A DNA stretch of 64,000 bases from Rhodopirellula halodulae (GTDB lineage Bacteria; Planctomycetota; Planctomycetia; Pirellulales; Pirellulaceae). Each line of letters opens with the position of its first letter. The stretch's first letter is position 1. The notes beneath the pieces are model-generated. The model ran no database searches. It was given only the letters and a program-made list of their open reading frames with translations, and was not told the DNA's origin. The position numbers and the translations under genes were made by a program. The stretch lies in NCBI RefSeq assembly GCF_020966775.1, contig NZ_JAJKFV010000029.1, positions 2,452,067 through 2,516,066 of the forward strand, in the 5' to 3' direction. Shown piece after piece: positions 35,859-44,180 of this stretch.

Positions 35859-38681
35859 ATGAAAACCACCATCGCATCCGACCACTCGACGTCTCGTTCC
35901 GCCACGCTTCGTTCCTTACCGCCCAAAGTCTTGGCAACGGATTTGGATGGAACGTTCTTGCCGTTGGACGGGGATGAAGTTGCCGTTGAGGCGATGTCGC
36001 AAATTCGCAAGCACTTGGAGGCAAACGATGTGCCATTGGTGTTTGTGACCGGTCGGCACTTCGATTCCGTACGAGACGCGATGGGCGAATTTGATTTGCC
36101 CACACCGCAGTGGATTCTGTGCGACGTTGGTGTCAGCATCTATCGATTGACCGACGAAGGCGACTTTGTTCGCGAAAGTGCCTACGAAGCGATCTTGGAT
36201 GAGGTGCTCGGTGACGTGGACGTGGAAACACACCGTCACGCGATTGCGGAATTGGACGACTTCACGTTGCAAGAATCATTCAAGCAAGGTCGCCACAAGT
36301 GGAGTTACTACGTCCCCGCCGAAAAGTTGGAAGCTTGCCACGATGCCGTGGCGGCTTATCTCAAACTGCACGAGTTGCCATGCAGCATCGTCAGCAGCAT
36401 CGATCCATTTAACAACGATGGATTGGTCGACGTTTTACCCCAAGGAGCCTCCAAAGCGTTCGCACTGCATTGGTGGTGTGAACAACATCAATTGGAACCG
36501 GAGCAGATCGTTTTCTGCGGCGATTCCGGCAATGACACCGCGGCACTCATTGCGGGGTATCGCGCCGTCGTGGTCGGCAATGCCGATCGCAAAATTGCAC
36601 GCAACGTTTGGGACGCTCATGTGGCCCACGGTTGGCCCGATCGATTGAAGTTGGCAACCGCGACCAGCACAGGTGGTGTCTTGGAAGGAGCACGTTGGTT
36701 CGGATTGTTCGATGAACTGTCAGAGGTCGGCGGGGCAGCAGATGAGCTCGCGCCGACAAGCAAACCAGGTGAGATTGCTTGGGGAGCAAAGCTGGTTCGA
36801 TCCAATGAAGCCGAGTTCACGTTATGGGCTCCCAAGCAACAACGCGTTGCGCTGGAAGTCTTGCCTGGACGATTGTTCCGAATGACGCGTGATGACCGAG
36901 GCTTTCATCACTGTCATGTTTCCGAAGTCAGCGATGGCACTCGTTACCAGTACCGTTTTGTTCGTGACGAATTCGCGGACGTGTTTGATGCCGGGACGGA
37001 AGCCTTGAACCTGGACATGTTGCTACATGCATTGCCAGATCCCGCGTCCCGGTATCAGCCGGATGGTGTCCACGGACCATCCGCCATCGTTGACACGCAG
37101 TTCCCGTTTCAGGCCCGGCCGGAGTCCGTCGCGAAAAGCCTGGATGAGTTGATTATTTATGAACTGCACTTGGGGACGTTTACCGAAGAAGGCACCTACC
37201 TCGCGGCGGTTGAGCGGTTGGATGAGCTGGTGGATCTCGGTGTCACCGCCATTGAATTGATGCCGGTGGCGGCTTGTGCGGGGCGATGGAACTGGGGTTA
37301 CGACGGGACGCATTGGTATGCCCCGATGACATCGTTCGGTACCCCGGAAGAGTTCCGGCGTCTGGTCGACGCGGCTCACCAACGCGGGATGCTGATGATG
37401 GTGGACGTGGTCTACAACCACTTTGGGCCCGAAGGAAACTATTGGTCGCAATTCGGGGCCTACTCGTCACGAAAACATTCGACGGTTTGGGGGGCCGCCC
37501 CCAACTTCGATGGTAAGAAACACGGAGATGTCGTTCGCCGATTTGTCATCGACAATGCGATCATGTGGTTGGATGAATACAACCTGGATGGTTTGCGGGT
37601 CGATGCGATCCACTGCATGAAAGACGACTCGGAGAAACACATCACGACGCAAATGGGGGAAGAGCTGCGTCAATGGGAATCAGCGAATGGCCAACGGGTT
37701 TGGTTGATTGCCGAAACGAATGTCTACGACAAAATCATGGTGCAGCCTTTGTCCGATGGCGGCAGCGGCTTCGACGCGCAGTGGAGTGACGACTTTGTCC
37801 ACAGCATGTTCGCGACGGTGCGACCCGGCGAACAGCTCACGCAGCGAATCTATTCCGCCGGTGTGGATCTGGAGCAATCCCTTCGTCGCGGTTTTGTCTT
37901 CGCCGGTGATGTTCGCGGCGATCGTGGGCGTGAACCGCAGCCGGTGGTGGATGACGCGGGAAACCTTGTGCGTGTGAACACAGAGTCATCGATCATCTGC
38001 ATTCAAAATCACGATTTCATCGGCAATCATCCGACGGGAAAGCGACTGCACCAGTTGACTTCATTGGAAACGCAAGCCGCCGCGGTGACGTTGGCAATGT
38101 TGCAACCGTCGATACCGATGCTGTTCATGGGCGAAGAATTCGCTTCGGAAAATCCTTTCCGGTTCTTCGTGGATTTCGGTGACCCACGCCTCCAAAAAGC
38201 TGTGGTCCGTGGTCGCAAACGAGAGTACCCGCAGCACGATTGGAGTGACGGTGTTTTGCCAACCGACGAGCAAGCGATGCGTTCGTCCGTCATCGGTGCT
38301 GTCGAGGACGGGAACGAAACGATGCGGGATTGGTACAAAACCCTGATTGCGATCCGCAAAGGCTACACCCACGACGGATTGTTGGACTCAAAGCATCTTT
38401 CCGTGGATGTGAATACAGAGTCGGGCCTCTATGTGCTTCAGTACGAAATGGACGGTCGTGCCTTGTTGGTGATGGTCCGACTGTCCTCGGCGGAAGATTC
38501 CGCGTCCAACGAAGAGGTGCCCGTCGCGGATTACCAAACGCTGTTGCGGACCGGTGATGCGAAAGCCGAAGGATCGGGGACTTGGCGATTGTTGGCCGAT
38601 TCGATGGAGGCCTTTGGCGAGCGTCTGACGGAAGGCTTGCTTCCCAATCATGCCCGCATCGGTGTGATTGAAGCGACTTGA
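35859..38681 (+). CDS. treZ: Sucrose-phosphatase-like HAD domain fused to malto-oligosyltrehalose trehalohydrolase
   Basis: 940 residues in one frame. Residues ~22-260 are a HAD phosphatase of the sucrose-6F-phosphate phosphatase type: ATDLDGTFLP (Asp28, Asp30), FVTGRHFDSV, and GDSGNDTAAL (221-230). From ~305 a CBM48-like module (FTLWAPKQQRVALEVL) leads into a GH13 barrel with the TreZ signature IYELHLGTFTEEGTY (433-447). Asp582 in GLRVDAIH is the nucleophile, Glu619 in WLIAET the acid, and IQNHDFIGN the third motif. TreZ releases trehalose from malto-oligosyltrehalose; its partner TreY is not in the window. The fusion is unusual and joins sucrose and trehalose routes. It is divergent from pfkB, 78 bases away. 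Confidence 0.9.
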   Translation: MKTTIASDHSTSRSATLRSLPPKVLATDLDGTFLPLDGDEVAVEAMSQIRKHLEANDVPLVFVTGRHFDSVRDAMGEFDLPTPQWILCDVGVSIYRLTDEGDFVRESAYEAILDEVLGDVDVETHRHAIAELDDFTLQESFKQGRHKWSYYVPAEKLEACHDAVAAYLKLHELPCSIVSSIDPFNNDGLVDVLPQGASKAFALHWWCEQHQLEPEQIVFCGDSGNDTAALIAGYRAVVVGNADRKIARNVWDAHVAHGWPDRLKLATATSTGGVLEGARWFGLFDELSEVGGAADELAPTSKPGEIAWGAKLVRSNEAEFTLWAPKQQRVALEVLPGRLFRMTRDDRGFHHCHVSEVSDGTRYQYRFVRDEFADVFDAGTEALNLDMLLHALPDPASRYQPDGVHGPSAIVDTQFPFQARPESVAKSLDELIIYELHLGTFTEEGTYLAAVERLDELVDLGVTAIELMPVAACAGRWNWGYDGTHWYAPMTSFGTPEEFRRLVDAAHQRGMLMMVDVVYNHFGPEGNYWSQFGAYSSRKHSTVWGAAPNFDGKKHGDVVRRFVIDNAIMWLDEYNLDGLRVDAIHCMKDDSEKHITTQMGEELRQWESANGQRVWLIAETNVYDKIMVQPLSDGGSGFDAQWSDDFVHSMFATVRPGEQLTQRIYSAGVDLEQSLRRGFVFAGDVRGDRGREPQPVVDDAGNLVRVNTESSIICIQNHDFIGNHPTGKRLHQLTSLETQAAAVTLAMLQPSIPMLFMGEEFASENPFRFFVDFGDPRLQKAVVRGRKREYPQHDWSDGVLPTDEQAMRSSVIGAVEDGNETMRDWYKTLIAIRKGYTHDGLLDSKHLSVDVNTESGLYVLQYEMDGRALLVMVRLSSAEDSASNEEVPVADYQTLLRTGDAKAEGSGTWRLLADSMEAFGERLTEGLLPNHARIGVIEAT

Positions 38682-38813
38682 TGGACGCGGATACCGGCTA
38701 AGCAACGTGTTCAATGTCGATCGTTGAGCCAGTTGGAAGCCTGGGGGTTGCCCATGTTGCCTGGCTTGCGCGGGTGACCAACGTCGATACTGAAATCGTG
38801 CGGTTGATTGAAC

Positions 38814-38842
38814 TTGAGACAATTTGGCGGTTTTTCTAAAGT
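38814..38842 (+). promoter_or_regulatory. Candidate sigma70 promoter of the parvulin-type foldase gene
   Basis: TTGAGA (38814-38819), a 17-base spacer and TAAAGT (38837-38842) form a fair -35/-10 pair with a start near 38849, 40 bases before the chosen ATG. Confidence 0.42.
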
Positions 38843-38888
38843 CGCGGCTCAGGTTCCAAAAATCACCCGGATAAAGGAATGTCCGAAG

Positions 38889-40700
38889 ATGACGGCTCAC
38901 GCTCGTTGGATGTTGCGATCAACATCACCGCAAAATTCTATTCGTCGGCTCCTCGTATTGGTCGCTGCCGTGGTCGCGATCGCCGGCGGCGTCACGACGA
39001 TGTCGGTGGATGCTGCTGAGAACTCGGTCGTCGCCGTGGTCAACGCGGACCCGATTTCGCGAGACACGTTGGCGGAAGCCAGCGTCGAACGCTACGGCAC
39101 GGATGTGCTGGACAACTTGATCAATCGTCACTTGATCATGCAGGAATGCAAACGCCGCGGTCTGGGCGTGACGACGGAAGAAGTCCGCACGGAGATCGTT
39201 CGTGTTGCCAAGAAGTTCGGCCTGAACGTGGAAAGCTACCTGCAACTCTTGCAGGAAGAACGCGACATCACGCCTGAGCAATACAGCCGCGAAATCATTT
39301 GGCCGATGCTCGCCCTGCGAAAGCTGGTCGCCGACCAAGTGGATGTGACTCAGCAAGAGTTCAACGAAGCGTTTGTTTCGCAATACGGCGAAGCGGTGAA
39401 GTGCCGAATGGTGATGATCCAAGACAAGTCACAGGCCATTCAGTTGCATGCGCAAGCCGCCGCGGAACCGAGCAGCTTCGCTCGTTTGGCAAAGGAATTC
39501 AGCGAAGACCCGACCAGCGCCAGCGTTGGCGGTTTGATTCCACCGATTCGTCGCTACATGGGCGACAAGACCATCGAAGACGCAGCGTTTGGTTTGGCCG
39601 AAGGCGACGTTTCCGAAGTGTTGCCGGTTGGCGATCACTGGATGTTCTTGCAAGCCGTGCGTCGCATCCCCGCCAGCCAACCTTCGCCGCAAGCGTTGCC
39701 GGCCATCAAAGAACAAATCAACGATCGAATTCGTGACGAGAAGATGAAGACCGCCGCGAGCCAATTGTTTGAGCAACTTCAGAAACAAGCTCAGGTCGTC
39801 AAAGTATTGGGCGATCAAGCGGCTTCCGCCAAGTATCCCGGCGTCGCCGCGATCATCAACGGACAGCAAGTTTCGATCGCCAGTGTCGCTGCCGAATGTA
39901 TCAAGCGTCATGGCGAAAGTGTTTTGGAAGGCGAGATCAATCGCAAACTGCTGACACAAGCTTTGTCCAAAGCTGGGAAGCAAGTCACCAATGCCGACCT
40001 GCAAGCGGAGATCGAGCGAGCCGCGATCAGCTTTGGCTACATCACCCCCAACGGTGCCGCTGACATCGCCGGATGGTTTGACGCTGTTCTTGAAGGAGGC
40101 CCCGGAACGCGTGACGTTTACATCGAAGACGTCGTGTGGCCGAGCGTTGCACTGAAGAAGTTGGTGGAAGACGAAACCACTCTGACGCAAACCGACATGC
40201 AAGAGGGATTCGAAGCTCACTACGGCCCCCGTGCAGAAGTGCTGGCTTGTGTGTTGTCGGACCAACGCAGTGCCCAAAAGGTTTGGGAGATGGCTCGAGA
40301 CAACCCGACGGACCAGTTCTTTGGTCAGTTGGCAAACCAGTACAGCATCGAACCCGTTTCAGCGAGCAACTATGGCAAGGTGCCGCCGATTCGCAAATTT
40401 GGTGGTCAACCTGCTGTCGAAAAGGAAGCGTTCCAGATGAAGCCGGGTGACCTGAGCGGCATCATCGCAACGGGCGACAAGTACATCATCTTGCGTTGCC
40501 AAGGATTCACCGAGCCCGTCGTGTCGGACTTCAACGCCGTGGAAGGAGAGCTTCGCAGCGTTTTGCTCGAGAAGAAAATGAATTTGGCGATGGGGCTGAA
40601 GTACGATCGGTTGAAGGAAACCGCCGAGATCGACAACTTCTTCGTGGCGACCAAAGAACTGCCACGCGTCGCAGGATCGGAAGCGTCCACTCGACAGTAA
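38889..40700 (+). CDS. Exported parvulin-type peptidyl-prolyl isomerase with two tandem modules
   Basis: 603 residues from ATG 38889 (AAAGGA ten bases upstream). A signal peptide or anchor covers ~18-43. Two SurA/PpiC-like modules follow, ~45-260 and ~318-590, each with an N-terminal helical part (VVNADPISRDTLAEASVERYG; AIINGQQVSIASVAAECIKRHG) and a parvulin-like half (EFSEDPTSASVGGLIPPIRRYM; YSIEPVSASNYGKVPPIRKFG). The two share the same order of motifs, so the protein arose by internal duplication. It probably chaperones envelope proteins. A T-rich terminator follows at 40760. Confidence 0.85.
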   Translation: MTAHARWMLRSTSPQNSIRRLLVLVAAVVAIAGGVTTMSVDAAENSVVAVVNADPISRDTLAEASVERYGTDVLDNLINRHLIMQECKRRGLGVTTEEVRTEIVRVAKKFGLNVESYLQLLQEERDITPEQYSREIIWPMLALRKLVADQVDVTQQEFNEAFVSQYGEAVKCRMVMIQDKSQAIQLHAQAAAEPSSFARLAKEFSEDPTSASVGGLIPPIRRYMGDKTIEDAAFGLAEGDVSEVLPVGDHWMFLQAVRRIPASQPSPQALPAIKEQINDRIRDEKMKTAASQLFEQLQKQAQVVKVLGDQAASAKYPGVAAIINGQQVSIASVAAECIKRHGESVLEGEINRKLLTQALSKAGKQVTNADLQAEIERAAISFGYITPNGAADIAGWFDAVLEGGPGTRDVYIEDVVWPSVALKKLVEDETTLTQTDMQEGFEAHYGPRAEVLACVLSDQRSAQKVWEMARDNPTDQFFGQLANQYSIEPVSASNYGKVPPIRKFGGQPAVEKEAFQMKPGDLSGIIATGDKYIILRCQGFTEPVVSDFNAVEGELRSVLLEKKMNLAMGLKYDRLKETAEIDNFFVATKELPRVAGSEASTRQ

Positions 40701-40759
40701 TCGAAGACGCTCATCGACAGCGCTCATCGTTGACGCTGTCAACCAACGAAGACCACGCA

Positions 40760-40797
40760 ACCGCGGCCGAATCATTCTGGATTCAGTCGCGGTTTTT
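40760..40797 (+). terminator. Intrinsic terminator of the foldase gene
   Basis: ACCGCG/CGCGGT (40760-40765 with 40788-40793) encloses a second stem GAATC/GATTC, followed by a T-run at 40793-40797. A separate seven-pair hairpin GACAGCG/CGCTGTC lies just upstream (40716-40740). The terminator overlaps the last 15 bases of the convergent gene. Confidence 0.75.
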
Positions 40798-41667
40798 CGT
40801 TGGCGTTCGTCGCCGACCGGGAGTGGGTCGGGCCGAGGTGGGGCACCGGGGAGTTGCTTCAGGTCGTGATTGGTCGCACGCGAGCCATTGAACCGCGATG
40901 GTAATCCAGCTTCCCAACGCTTCGGTGAGTTCAGGGTGGGGGCTGAAGCACAGCACTCGTCCCTCGTCGTATTCGCCGCGAACCGCGGCCGATGTTCCAA
41001 TCATGATCCCGCGTGGGGCTCCCTTTTTCGCGATTTCGGTCGAGAACACCGCCAAGCTTTCATAGTCGGGCACTCGGGGGTCATCCCACTCGCGACGGCC
41101 TAGCAGTGGTCCCTGCGCATAATAGATGTTGACTTCGTGGTCCGTGCAGTCGAAAAGGGTTGCCGCTTGATCCGTGAGCGAAATGCTGACATCGCCGTTT
41201 CCGCGATTCCAATGGAGACGGTCGACCACCTTCGCGTCCAGCAGGTTCAAGGACCATGAATAGTCGTTGGTTGCAAGGTAAGCACCGGCGCAAATGCCAA
41301 GATAACCACCGCCATCTGACACAAACTTTCGAACCGACTCGCGGCCGGCTTCTTGCAATGCTTTTCCCTGTTGGCTGCCGCTTCCGCCGGGGTGGATCAA
41401 GACATCAAAGTCATCCAGTACGCCCGACCGAATCTCTTGAGCATTGATGGTCTGCACCGAAAACGTCTGATCCTCAGCCGTCAAGTTGGACTGCACTGAC
41501 TTCCAGCTTTGCCCAACGCCATTGTCATTGTAGATCGCGACACGAATTGCCTCGTTGGCGTGTGAGAGAGTGCAAGGCCAAGCTCCAAGCCCGACGAAAC
41601 ACAGACTCACAAATCGCAACGGCAAATGGATCGTCAGGTGGCGGTGAATACGCATGGCCGGTGTCAT
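40783..41667 (-). CDS. Secreted class-I GATase-like (BPL-N type) protein
   Basis: 294 residues from ATG 41667 (ATG 41655 also possible); a much longer open frame to 42057 runs through the neighbouring gene and is not credible. A signal peptide covers ~12-37 (LPLRFVSLCFVGLGAWPCTLSHA). IRVAIYNDNGVG, DVLIHPGGSGSQQGKAL and the nucleophile elbow GGGYLGICAGAYLA (Cys126) place it with the glutamine-amidotransferase-like domain found at the N-terminus of some biotin ligases and in secreted planctomycete proteins. Reaction unknown. The C-terminal ~30 residues are Arg/Pro/Thr-rich. Confidence 0.78.
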   Translation of the reverse strand: MTPAMRIHRHLTIHLPLRFVSLCFVGLGAWPCTLSHANEAIRVAIYNDNGVGQSWKSVQSNLTAEDQTFSVQTINAQEIRSGVLDDFDVLIHPGGSGSQQGKALQEAGRESVRKFVSDGGGYLGICAGAYLATNDYSWSLNLLDAKVVDRLHWNRGNGDVSISLTDQAATLFDCTDHEVNIYYAQGPLLGRREWDDPRVPDYESLAVFSTEIAKKGAPRGIMIGTSAAVRGEYDEGRVLCFSPHPELTEALGSWITIAVQWLACDQSRPEATPRCPTSARPTPGRRRTPTKNRD

Positions 41668-41810
41668 GTTCCTGGTTTGGTTGAAGAAGCTCAGTCTGCA
41701 ACAACGAAAGATCGGCGTAGATTTTGCTGTGGCAACGATTGTTCGCGAACAAGCCTGCGAATAGTGCGTTTGCGTGGCAGGCGTTTGGCTCTTTTCCTGA
41801 ATGACCGTTC

Positions 41811-43226
41811 TCAGCGACGTCGACTGCGCCGGCCGGCTCGTCTGGCGTGCTCGCTCATGGCGCCCGCCGCGGCGTGTGCCATCGCGTTGACCAGGACCTG
41901 CGTCATCGGGTGCGTGGCGACATTGGTCACGTGGTCCATCGCGGTGGGACCCCAGCTTTGCATTCGCCGGATTGAATTCCAAACCGCATCCACATCGTGC
42001 GGCGATTGGGCTCGGTCCAACATGGTCATCACGTCGAGCATGTCCGAAAACTGACAACGCCCGCGGTCAAAGCTGGACGCGCGAAAGCGTTGGATCAAAC
42101 GACCGATCGACTGATGGATCTGCTGCTGAGTGACCATGTCGTCCTGAAAACGGTTGCTGGTCAATTCCGTTTGGTCCATCTTGGTCTCGATGCCTCGCAG
42201 GGAAGCAACGATTTGGTCGTCGGTGATTTCCGGGGTGCGGCGAGCTTTTTGACGCAGTTCGTGAGTGTCCGTTTGAGCCAACATTTTCCGGAACAGCTCG
42301 ACGGCTTCCTGGTAGTAAGAGCACTGCGTGGTTTCCAGTTCGGTCAGTTTTGCTTGGCTTGTCTCGCATCGCTGCGTCCACTCACCGAGGTCATCCAGCA
42401 GTGATTCTCGCTGTCGTTTCAGTGCCCGGACTTCGCGAAGATGTTGGTCCAAACCGTGTTGGTCCGCCGCGCGGTCACGATGTCCCTCCAGTTCCTGCAT
42501 CACGGTTTCCAACGCGTCGCGATCTTCCGCGATGATCGCACGCATCGTTTCTGGCGTGTTCTTCAGGTAGTCGTAGTCGCGTTTGGATTGTTGGTAGTCG
42601 CACATTTTCGCGACCCACCGGTCCATCCGTCGCGTGAATCCACGATGGGTGTACTGGGCCGTGCCGAAGTGTCGGTCTTTCAAATAGCTGAAGAGTTTGC
42701 ATTCCTCAAACGCGGGTAGTTTCCGTGCCGCGTCTTGGCTGATTTCGTCCAGGTTCGCTTCGGCGCGTTCCAGAGCCGCCTCCGCCATCGCAGCGCGATC
42801 GGACAAGGCAACGAATGCCGGATTGCTCTTCAAAGTATCTTCGACCGCGGCAATCAATTGCTCCTGTTTGGCTTCGGCCGCTTCCAAATCCTGGTTGAGC
42901 TTTGCCAATGCCGCTTCTTGCGTCTCGCGACCGTGGTTGTCGGCTTCCAAGTCATCTTGAAGGCGTCGAACGTGATCCTGTTTTCGTAGCAGGATCTCGT
43001 GCATCGTCGGTCGCACTTCTGACCACGTCTCTTGGATCGCTTCGCGGGATAGTTCCGGCAGATAGTGCTCGGCCAAACTACGCAGTGTCTCGTCCCGTTG
43101 GGCTTCGAGCTGGTCCTGGGTTGCTTGGAACTGTCCCATCTGGCTGCGCAACTGTTCCAGTTTTGCAGCGGCCTGGTTGTAGGCGGTCAGCAGTTGTCCG
43201 TGGACGGTTGGGCCGGTCAGCGGCAT
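41811..43226 (-). CDS. Coiled-coil protein, unknown
   Basis: 471 residues. Coiled-coil helices run through ~15-60, 80-165, 240-300 and 345-390, with heptad-like Leu/Ala/Glu spacing (RLQDDLEADNHGRETQEAAL). There is no signal peptide. A central region (175-235; FSYLKDRHFGTAQYTHRGFTRRMDRWVAKM) is less helical and may be a small fold. The end is strongly basic (HARRAGRRSRRR). It lies 63 bases after the tail-anchored protein gene on the same strand. I do not recognise the family; a cytoplasmic partner of the tail-anchored protein is a guess from context. Confidence 0.75.
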   Translation of the reverse strand: MPLTGPTVHGQLLTAYNQAAAKLEQLRSQMGQFQATQDQLEAQRDETLRSLAEHYLPELSREAIQETWSEVRPTMHEILLRKQDHVRRLQDDLEADNHGRETQEAALAKLNQDLEAAEAKQEQLIAAVEDTLKSNPAFVALSDRAAMAEAALERAEANLDEISQDAARKLPAFEECKLFSYLKDRHFGTAQYTHRGFTRRMDRWVAKMCDYQQSKRDYDYLKNTPETMRAIIAEDRDALETVMQELEGHRDRAADQHGLDQHLREVRALKRQRESLLDDLGEWTQRCETSQAKLTELETTQCSYYQEAVELFRKMLAQTDTHELRQKARRTPEITDDQIVASLRGIETKMDQTELTSNRFQDDMVTQQQIHQSIGRLIQRFRASSFDRGRCQFSDMLDVMTMLDRAQSPHDVDAVWNSIRRMQSWGPTAMDHVTNVATHPMTQVLVNAMAHAAAGAMSEHARRAGRRSRRR

Positions 43227-43289
43227 GGCGAGTGATGGGAAAGAAGGCTGCAGTGATAGAAAGTCGCAAACAAAATTGGCGTGACAGCG

Positions 43290-43706
43290 TTAGGCAAAGA
43301 AGTACCAAGCCCCCGCGGCGGCTGCGGCCGTGGCCGCCATGGCAATTCGAGTTCGCCAGATCCAGCAATAGGCCATGAATTTCCTGAAACCCGGCTTGGG
43401 GGCTTCGTACGTGTGAAGATTGGACAGATACTGGTCGATCGCCGCGTCGATCTCCGCTTCGCTGACTCGGTCGCCCGACATCTCGGCGGTCCGGATCAAC
43501 TTCTCGCGAAGCTGAATGCGAACTTCATCGGAGCGAAACATTTCCTCGGCGGTGGCACGCCGGTCGCGAAGTTCGCGAGCGACATCCATGACTCGTAGCG
43601 TTTCCGCAATGGTCAGGTCTTCGCCGGGAAGCTTGGTTTTGGCGCGGCGTTGACGCAGCTCTTCCATGCTAGAAGGCGCGGTCGCTTGAGCTTGTGCGTT
43701 GGCCAT
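43290..43706 (-). CDS. Small C-tail-anchored protein, possibly DUF6384-like
   Basis: 138 residues from ATG 43706 (MANAQAQATAPSS). The body is helical and charged: GEDLTIAETLRVMDVARELRDRRATAEEMF, then RIQLREKLIRTAEMSGDRVSEAEIDAAIDQYLSNLH. A single hydrophobic segment at the extreme C-terminus (IAMAATAAAAAGAWYFFA) would anchor it in the membrane with the bulk in the cytoplasm. The conserved-looking core reminds me of a family labelled DUF6384, but I cannot confirm it. It is upstream of the coiled-coil gene and divergent from another coiled-coil gene at 44181. Confidence 0.75.
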   Translation of the reverse strand: MANAQAQATAPSSMEELRQRRAKTKLPGEDLTIAETLRVMDVARELRDRRATAEEMFRSDEVRIQLREKLIRTAEMSGDRVSEAEIDAAIDQYLSNLHTYEAPKPGFRKFMAYCWIWRTRIAMAATAAAAAGAWYFFA

Positions 43707-44180
43707 GACGATCGAAAATTGAAAGGACGAAGGCGTCGTTTGAAACCGGCTGGGAAAGATCAGGTTGAGGGCGCTGTTTCGGAATGATCTCATTCCCGGA
43801 CGGATCTCACGAAGGCACCGATTGCCGAAACCAGCGCGGGACGAATTTTCCGCTTAGCGAGCTAGCTTCGTTCGAGAGTTCGATTGTATCGGCAGATCGT
43901 TGGATCGCGGAGTGGGCAAGACTCGCCCCGTGATTGCTCCGACCTTCGCAGGAACGTAACCTAAGTTCCGTGTCGCAACATTGGCCCGCTGAATGGGCCC
44001 GCTAGATTGGCAAATTAGGTCGCCAAACTTTTCGTGGCGGCACGTTGAATATCGCGCTCCGTCAGCCGGTCAATTCGGCCCGGTAAGTGTGACGGCAGGG
44101 AAGTGTCGCTGCCCGAGCAGAGTTTCTCTTCACGTCGTTCCTTTTCACATCCATTTGTACCAACGCACGAGTTCATTCAC
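43707..44180. other. 474-base region between the divergent coiled-coil genes
   Basis: No gene seen. It must hold promoters for both directions. A small inverted repeat GGAAC/GTTCC (43951-43955 with 43965-43969) and a GGCCC/GGGCC pair just downstream are the only structures I noticed. No match to a riboswitch I know. Confidence 0.5.

Noticed and set aside
40783..42057. Extended 424-codon version of the GATase-like gene
   Set aside because: The first 130 codons overlap the neighbouring coiled-coil gene and translate to low-complexity sequence; the signal peptide at 41667 marks the real start.
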